This document shows, one piece after another, positions 60,153-64,000 of a stretch of 64,000 nucleotides of DNA. Both the position numbers and the translations under genes were made by a program. The notes beneath the pieces are model-generated. The model made no database searches. It was not told the DNA's origin and saw nothing but the letters and a program-made list of their open reading frames with translations. Location: NCBI GenBank assembly GCA_030849465.1, contig JARVLF010000013.1, positions 62,001 through 126,000 on the forward strand, given 5' to 3'. The DNA is from Moesziomyces globuligerus (lineage: Eukaryota > Basidiomycota > Ustilaginomycetes > Ustilaginales > Ustilaginaceae). Every line of letters starts with the position of its first letter. Positions within the stretch are counted from its first letter, which is position 1.

Positions 60153-61109
60153 ACGCACCAACCACGATCCCAATCAGAGTTCTTGTGGGACCGATGCGAC
60201 GCATGTGTGCGGGGGCGGTTCGGCATCTAAACCGGGATGATGGTCAGCGACACGAGCTCTGATTTTCTGTGGAAGTGTTACATCGAGTGCAGATGCGGAT
60301 GAGATCTCCGGAGCTGCGCTACCGTGCCGCGCTGTGTAGAGGTGGATTCGGCAATTTCACGAGCCAAAAAGCTGTGCGGTCCTGTGGTCGTCGGAAGAGG
60401 TCGGCAGGCTCGTTTGGAACGGCGATCGCAGAAAATGTCTGGCTCGATTTGCACCATTTCCAGTGCCTTTATTTGATGATTTCGAATTTGCCGGTGGCCG
60501 ACTGGGCTCCTACGCTTTGACCGAGTGAGAGAGAGAGGCGCTCTTCTTCCGACGCAGGAAGATCGGCACTGCGAGTCACAGAAGCGCAACACCCTAACCC
60601 ACAGACGGCGCAAACGCAGCGCCCAAAGCAACATGACGACGACTTTGCTGGCTGCTGGAATAGACGAGCACCACAGCCCGCGTTCAACTTCGCTTCCACG
60701 CTCCGAGAGGGTGAGGCAGCGATCTTCCACACGCACCCACTCTCACACACGAGAGAGTCCACGCTGTGACATTGGCACACTCGGCGCCAGTCCGACCAAC
60801 CCCACACTCCCACCAGTCGCTCCTCCTCCTCACACTCGTCCTTCCGTTGCCTTCCCTCATCCACCTCCTCACCACCACTTGCGCTGTCCCTTCGTTCCCC
60901 CTCCCGTTCCGAACCTGTTTTCCGTTGGTCTCCTGGTCATCGTCGTTCCTCCCTCTTTTCACCTGGTTCCCAAGCTCGATCGTACACCCGGAGATCTCGT
61001 TCAGGTCATCAACACGTCAAAGGCACGCGCGCAATCCTCTGGTCGAATCGCGCACAGCTCGCAAGAACACCGTCCTCTCAAGTACTACGCTAGATAGACG
61101 AGGTGCACC
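60153..61109. other. Intergenic region upstream of mitochondrial carrier
   Basis: 957 bases, strongly pyrimidine-rich from about 60800 to 60965, as seen in fungal promoters and leaders. Plus-strand open frames (60525-61097, 60766-61317) are low-complexity. No EF-hand-like DxDxDG sequence occurs on the plus strand, which matters for the carrier call. Confidence 0.65.
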
Positions 61110-62666
61110 ATGTCGCATTTCGTGCCCCCCATGTTCTGGCCCCGGCCAGTGCACTGCGAGTCTGCCCCGTCATCAGAACAGCAGTCGCAGCCGCAGCAGC
61201 TGCAGGCTCAGCAGGCCCAGCAGGCTCAGCCCGTCATCGTGGGCGGCAACAACGGCAATGGCAGTCACGGCGTGTACTGGATCCCACATCTGCCCGGCGA
61301 GGGCCGCTTTGTGGTGAATGCCAAGCTCTACTCGCGCCAGGACGCGGATCCGTCGTTCCAGGAGCACATGGAGAAGTTCCGACGCGAGGTGGCTGCCTCG
61401 TCGCCGGGCATGCTCTCGTACAAGACGTCGGTGGTGCGCGGTGCGACGGACAAGGAGAACCTCATCTGCCACGACCTGTACATCTCGGACGACCTCGAGC
61501 CGCATCCGCTGCCCCCATCCAAGGAAGACAAGGAGGAGCTCGCCGCCCAGCGACTCAAGGAGATCCAGGAGGAGAAGAAGGAGAAGCCGGTCAAGAGCGC
61601 GCTCAGCGAGATCGGCAAGTCGGCATACAACTTCGGCCTGGGTGGTATCGCGGGTTCGGTGGGCGCGACGCTCGTCTATCCCATCGACCTTGTCAAGACG
61701 CGCATGCAGAACCAGCGCTCCTCCGTGGTCGGTGAGCCGCTGATGTACAAGAACTCGATAGACTGCGTCAAGAAGGTCTTCCGCAACGAAGGCCTGCGCG
61801 GCTTCTACTCGGGACTCGGTCCCCAGCTGCTGGGTGTGGCTCCGGAGAAGGCCATCAAGCTCACGGTCAACGACCTGGTGCGCGGACACGCCAAGGACCC
61901 CATCACGGGCGCCATCACGCTGCCGTGGGAACTCTTCGCCGGTGGTGCCGCCGGTGGTTGCCAGGTCATCTTCACCAACCCGCTCGAGATTGTCAAGATC
62001 CGCCTGCAGGTCGCTGGCGAGATCGCCAAGCAGGAGGGCGGCGACCGTGTGGCACGCGGTGCCGTCCACATTGTGCGCCAGCTGGGTCTGGTGGGTCTGT
62101 ACAAGGGTGCCTCGGCGTGTCTGCTGCGCGACATCCCCTTCTCGGCGATCTACTTCCCGGCGTACGCGCATCTGAAGAAGGACACCTTCCACGAGGGCAA
62201 GGACGGCAAGAAGCTCGGCTTCGGCGAGATGCTCGCAGCCGCAGCCATCGCCGGTATGCCTGCAGCATTCCTGACAACGCCGGCCGACGTGATCAAGACG
62301 CGCCTGCAGGTCGAGGCGAGGAAGGGCCAGGCGACGTACAAGGGCATCGCCGACTGCGCCACCAAGATCATGGCCGAGGAGGGTCCCAAGGCGTTCTTCA
62401 AGGGCTCGCTGGCCAGGGTGCTGCGTTCGTCGCCTCAGTTTGGTGCGACGCTGGTGGCATACGAGTACCTGCAGAAGTTCCTCCCATACCCCTTCGAGAG
62501 CAAGGAGGTGGCCGACATCATGCGCGACGGCGTGCCTGGAGAGGACCCCTCGCGAACCCATGCGCGCCGCGCGCTCCAGCTGCTCATCGACCTCCACGAA
62601 GACTTTGGCAACCCGCAAGCTGGCGCCAGTGCGGCTGCTCCCACTATCGCCGCGCCGGCCAAGTAG
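61110..62666 (+). CDS. AGC1: Mitochondrial aspartate/glutamate carrier lacking EF-hands
   Basis: 518 residues. Three mitochondrial-carrier repeats carry P-x-[DE]-x-x-[KR] motifs: YPIDLVKTR (about 190), [10 protein letters not shown] (about 290) and [10 protein letters not shown] (about 390). [24 protein letters not shown] and the C-terminal [16 protein letters not shown] are diagnostic of the aralar/citrin group, which swaps matrix aspartate for cytosolic glutamate in the malate-aspartate shuttle. Instead of the usual ~300-residue EF-hand half there are only ~165 N-terminal residues: a Gln/Ala/Ser-rich start, then a compact block [12 protein letters not shown] to [14 protein letters not shown] that resembles an alpha/beta ABM-type domain (tentative). 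The upstream sequence offers no EF-hand exon. Confidence 0.87.
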   Translation: MSHFVPPMFWPRPVHCESAPSSEQQSQPQQLQAQQAQQAQPVIVGGNNGNGSHGVYWIPHLPGEGRFVVNAKLYSRQDADPSFQEHMEKFRREVAASSPGMLSYKTSVVRGATDKENLICHDLYISDDLEPHPLPPSKEDKEELAAQRLKEIQEEKKEKPVKSALSEIGKSAYNFGLGGIAGSVGATLVYPIDLVKTRMQNQRSSVVGEPLMYKNSIDCVKKVFRNEGLRGFYSGLGPQLLGVAPEKAIKLTVNDLVRGHAKDPITGAITLPWELFAGGAAGGCQVIFTNPLEIVKIRLQVAGEIAKQEGGDRVARGAVHIVRQLGLVGLYKGASACLLRDIPFSAIYFPAYAHLKKDTFHEGKDGKKLGFGEMLAAAAIAGMPAAFLTTPADVIKTRLQVEARKGQATYKGIADCATKIMAEEGPKAFFKGSLARVLRSSPQFGATLVAYEYLQKFLPYPFESKEVADIMRDGVPGEDPSRTHARRALQLLIDLHEDFGNPQAGASAAAPTIAAPAK

Positions 62667-63305
62667 GAAGACGGCACCAAAAGCCAGCGGTCCCCCTCAT
62701 TCTCACTCGCCTGATAGACGCAACAGAGCATTCGTTCTTTCGCCAGCTGAGGTCGCATGTGCCCGTCTGTGTTGTCCGATCACTGCGTCGTCGCTCTGCG
62801 ATCACTGTGTTCGTAGCCGGTTGAGTCTGTGCCAAAGCAAAGCCAAGGCGGATCGGAATGCGTTCCGAATCGGCAGGCGGCGCGAGGTGAGGAGAGAGCT
62901 GAGGCGCCCGTTGGACCCTGGAGCTGGAAACACCGTCACAGGGACGCTGCCTCGGCGCGATTCCGACTCGGGCGTTTCGGTGCAGAATTAAGGCACCCTT
63001 GTCTCGCGGAAATGCCGATGCACGCATCTCCTCTGCTCTCTTCACCCTTGTCTGCCCTCCTCGTCGACTCTCTCTCCCTTCCTCCTTGTTCTCCGACATC
63101 GATCATCGCGCTCATCCAAAGTTCAGCCTACGTCGCTGGGTCCGATGCTGTCTATGCCAACTCAACGACCTCATCCGTCTCCCTCGAGACTCTGAACACG
63201 CTCCCGAGCTCGCGATTCGCCCGACCAGCTCAGCCAGATATCGCGCAGGACATGCTGGCCTGACGACGCAGCTGATCATAGCCCACCAGACGCACTCGCG
63301 GAATC
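62667..63305. other. Intergenic region before the edge gene
   Basis: 639 bases, with a pyrimidine-rich leader at about 63035-63090. Small open frames have no domain. No gene supported. Confidence 0.6.
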
Positions 63306-64000
63306 ATGTCACATGAGGGCGCTGCATTCGCGCAGCATTCCGTGCTCAGCCCGCCACTGCTCGCTGCTATCGATAGCCAGCACGTCTTTGGGCCCTACGA
63401 TGCATCGCAGACACCACGAGATCCGCCTCAGCTCGAGACCAGCTCTGGCTCTCGCAGTACGCATCCGCACGGCACACATCGTCGCACGCGCTCGAGAGCA
63501 TCCTCCGCCGCCTCCGTGCACAGCCTATCCAACAACAATACGGCGGCCTCGTCTTCCACTCAGGCGAATGCGCATAGACGGACGCGCAGAGGCCAGAACG
63601 CAGCCCACAGTCGCAGCGGGAGCAACTCGATATCCACCACAGCGCCAAACAGAGCGGCTACGTCGAATGCGCTGTCTCCTGCAGCGCCCGTCGAGGCGTC
63701 TCGCCCGCTGACGGCCAGGTTGCGCAACCGCTCGATCCCCAACCTCGACGGTCTTCGCAGCCTGTCCACGCGCGAACACAGTCAGGCCGCGCAGCCCTCA
63801 GCGTATACAGCGCCGTCTTCCCCCCTGCTATCTGCGGCAGCATCGATCGCACTCGCCATGTCGCCGGTCGCACACGCGTCGGGCATGCCCGACCACCTCG
63901 CGCCCTCAGACTGGGCGCTCGACGGCTCGCTGCCTACCACGCCACACACGGCGCTCTCCCGCAACGCCTCGGACTACTTTGACCCGGCGCTGCTCGCACA
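63306..64000 (+). CDS. Ser/Ala-rich protein, 3' end outside window
   Basis: From the ATG at 63306 a frame stays open for ~231 codons to the window edge. The start gives MSHEGAAFAQHSVLSPPLL. The rest is Ser/Ala/Thr/Arg-rich and low complexity, with a short basic patch (HRRTRSRASS), a motif RLRNRSIPNLDGLRSLSTREH and a Ser/Pro-rich region. There is no signal peptide or recognised domain. This composition is typical of fungal regulators with domains further downstream. The long open frame in a GC-rich genome and the pyrimidine-rich leader support a real gene, but no function can be given. Confidence 0.55.
   Translation, partial: MSHEGAAFAQHSVLSPPLLAAIDSQHVFGPYDASQTPRDPPQLETSSGSRSTHPHGTHRRTRSRASSAASVHSLSNNNTAASSSTQANAHRRTRRGQNAAHSRSGSNSISTTAPNRAATSNALSPAAPVEASRPLTARLRNRSIPNLDGLRSLSTREHSQAAQPSAYTAPSSPLLSAAASIALAMSPVAHASGMPDHLAPSDWALDGSLPTTPHTALSRNASDYFDPALLA

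Noticed and set aside
60525..61097. 190-codon frame upstream of the aspartate/glutamate carrier
   Set aside because: Low-complexity pyrimidine-rich leader; checked for EF-hand motifs and found none.

Overview
The window is nuclear DNA from a gene-dense, GC-rich fungus. Genes are intron-poor with short GT-AG introns of about 80-160 nt. It carries fungal orthologues (KIN1, YPP1, Mcx1-type ClpX, Trs130) plus a MAGOH gene, which budding yeast lacks. Compact housekeeping blocks next to a cluster of intronless secreted-protein genes, together with gene style and codon bias, suggest a basidiomycete smut fungus (Ustilaginomycotina). That placement is inference, not proof.

Layout. 1-1769 is the 3' part of an IRC3-like DEAD/DEAH helicase gene. 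2.1-10.9 kb is a secretome island: one cysteine-free secreted protein, three tandem paralogous secreted proteins sharing a core domain and promoter layout (the third with an internal repeat expansion), and a small secreted peptide. 11-19.1 kb, all on the minus strand, holds a vacuolar-type Ca2+/H+ exchanger, SNF1 kinase and YPP1. 20.3-24.5 kb holds beta-tubulin and a five-exon MAGOH gene, followed on the plus strand by a SURP-like protein gene. 26-29.2 kb holds HSP60 and HSP10 head to head around a heat-shock-type promoter. 29.4-39.5 kb holds dynactin Arp10/11, the NEDD8 E1 subunit ULA1, condensin SMC2 and pirin. 39.6-47.7 kb holds a ClpX-like mitochondrial unfoldase with a very large insertion, then KIN1 kinase. 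49.5-52.5 kb holds an intron-containing tRNA-Ser(CGA) and DNA ligase I. 52.6-62.7 kb holds TRAPPII Trs130, an MFS transporter and an aspartate/glutamate carrier without EF-hands. An unfinished Ser/Ala-rich gene runs off the right edge from 63306.

How the genes relate. Most housekeeping genes are independent. Two sets look functionally linked: the HSP60/HSP10 chaperonin pair sharing one divergent promoter region, and the secreted paralogue cluster, probably co-expressed from near-identical promoters. MAGOH and the SURP-like gene, both RNA-processing related, are also head to head. Start-proximal introns recur: HSP10, beta-tubulin, YPP1 and MAGOH all have a first coding exon of 3-26 nt, so naive ORF calling misses their true N-termini. 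No transposon, CRISPR array or rRNA gene was seen.
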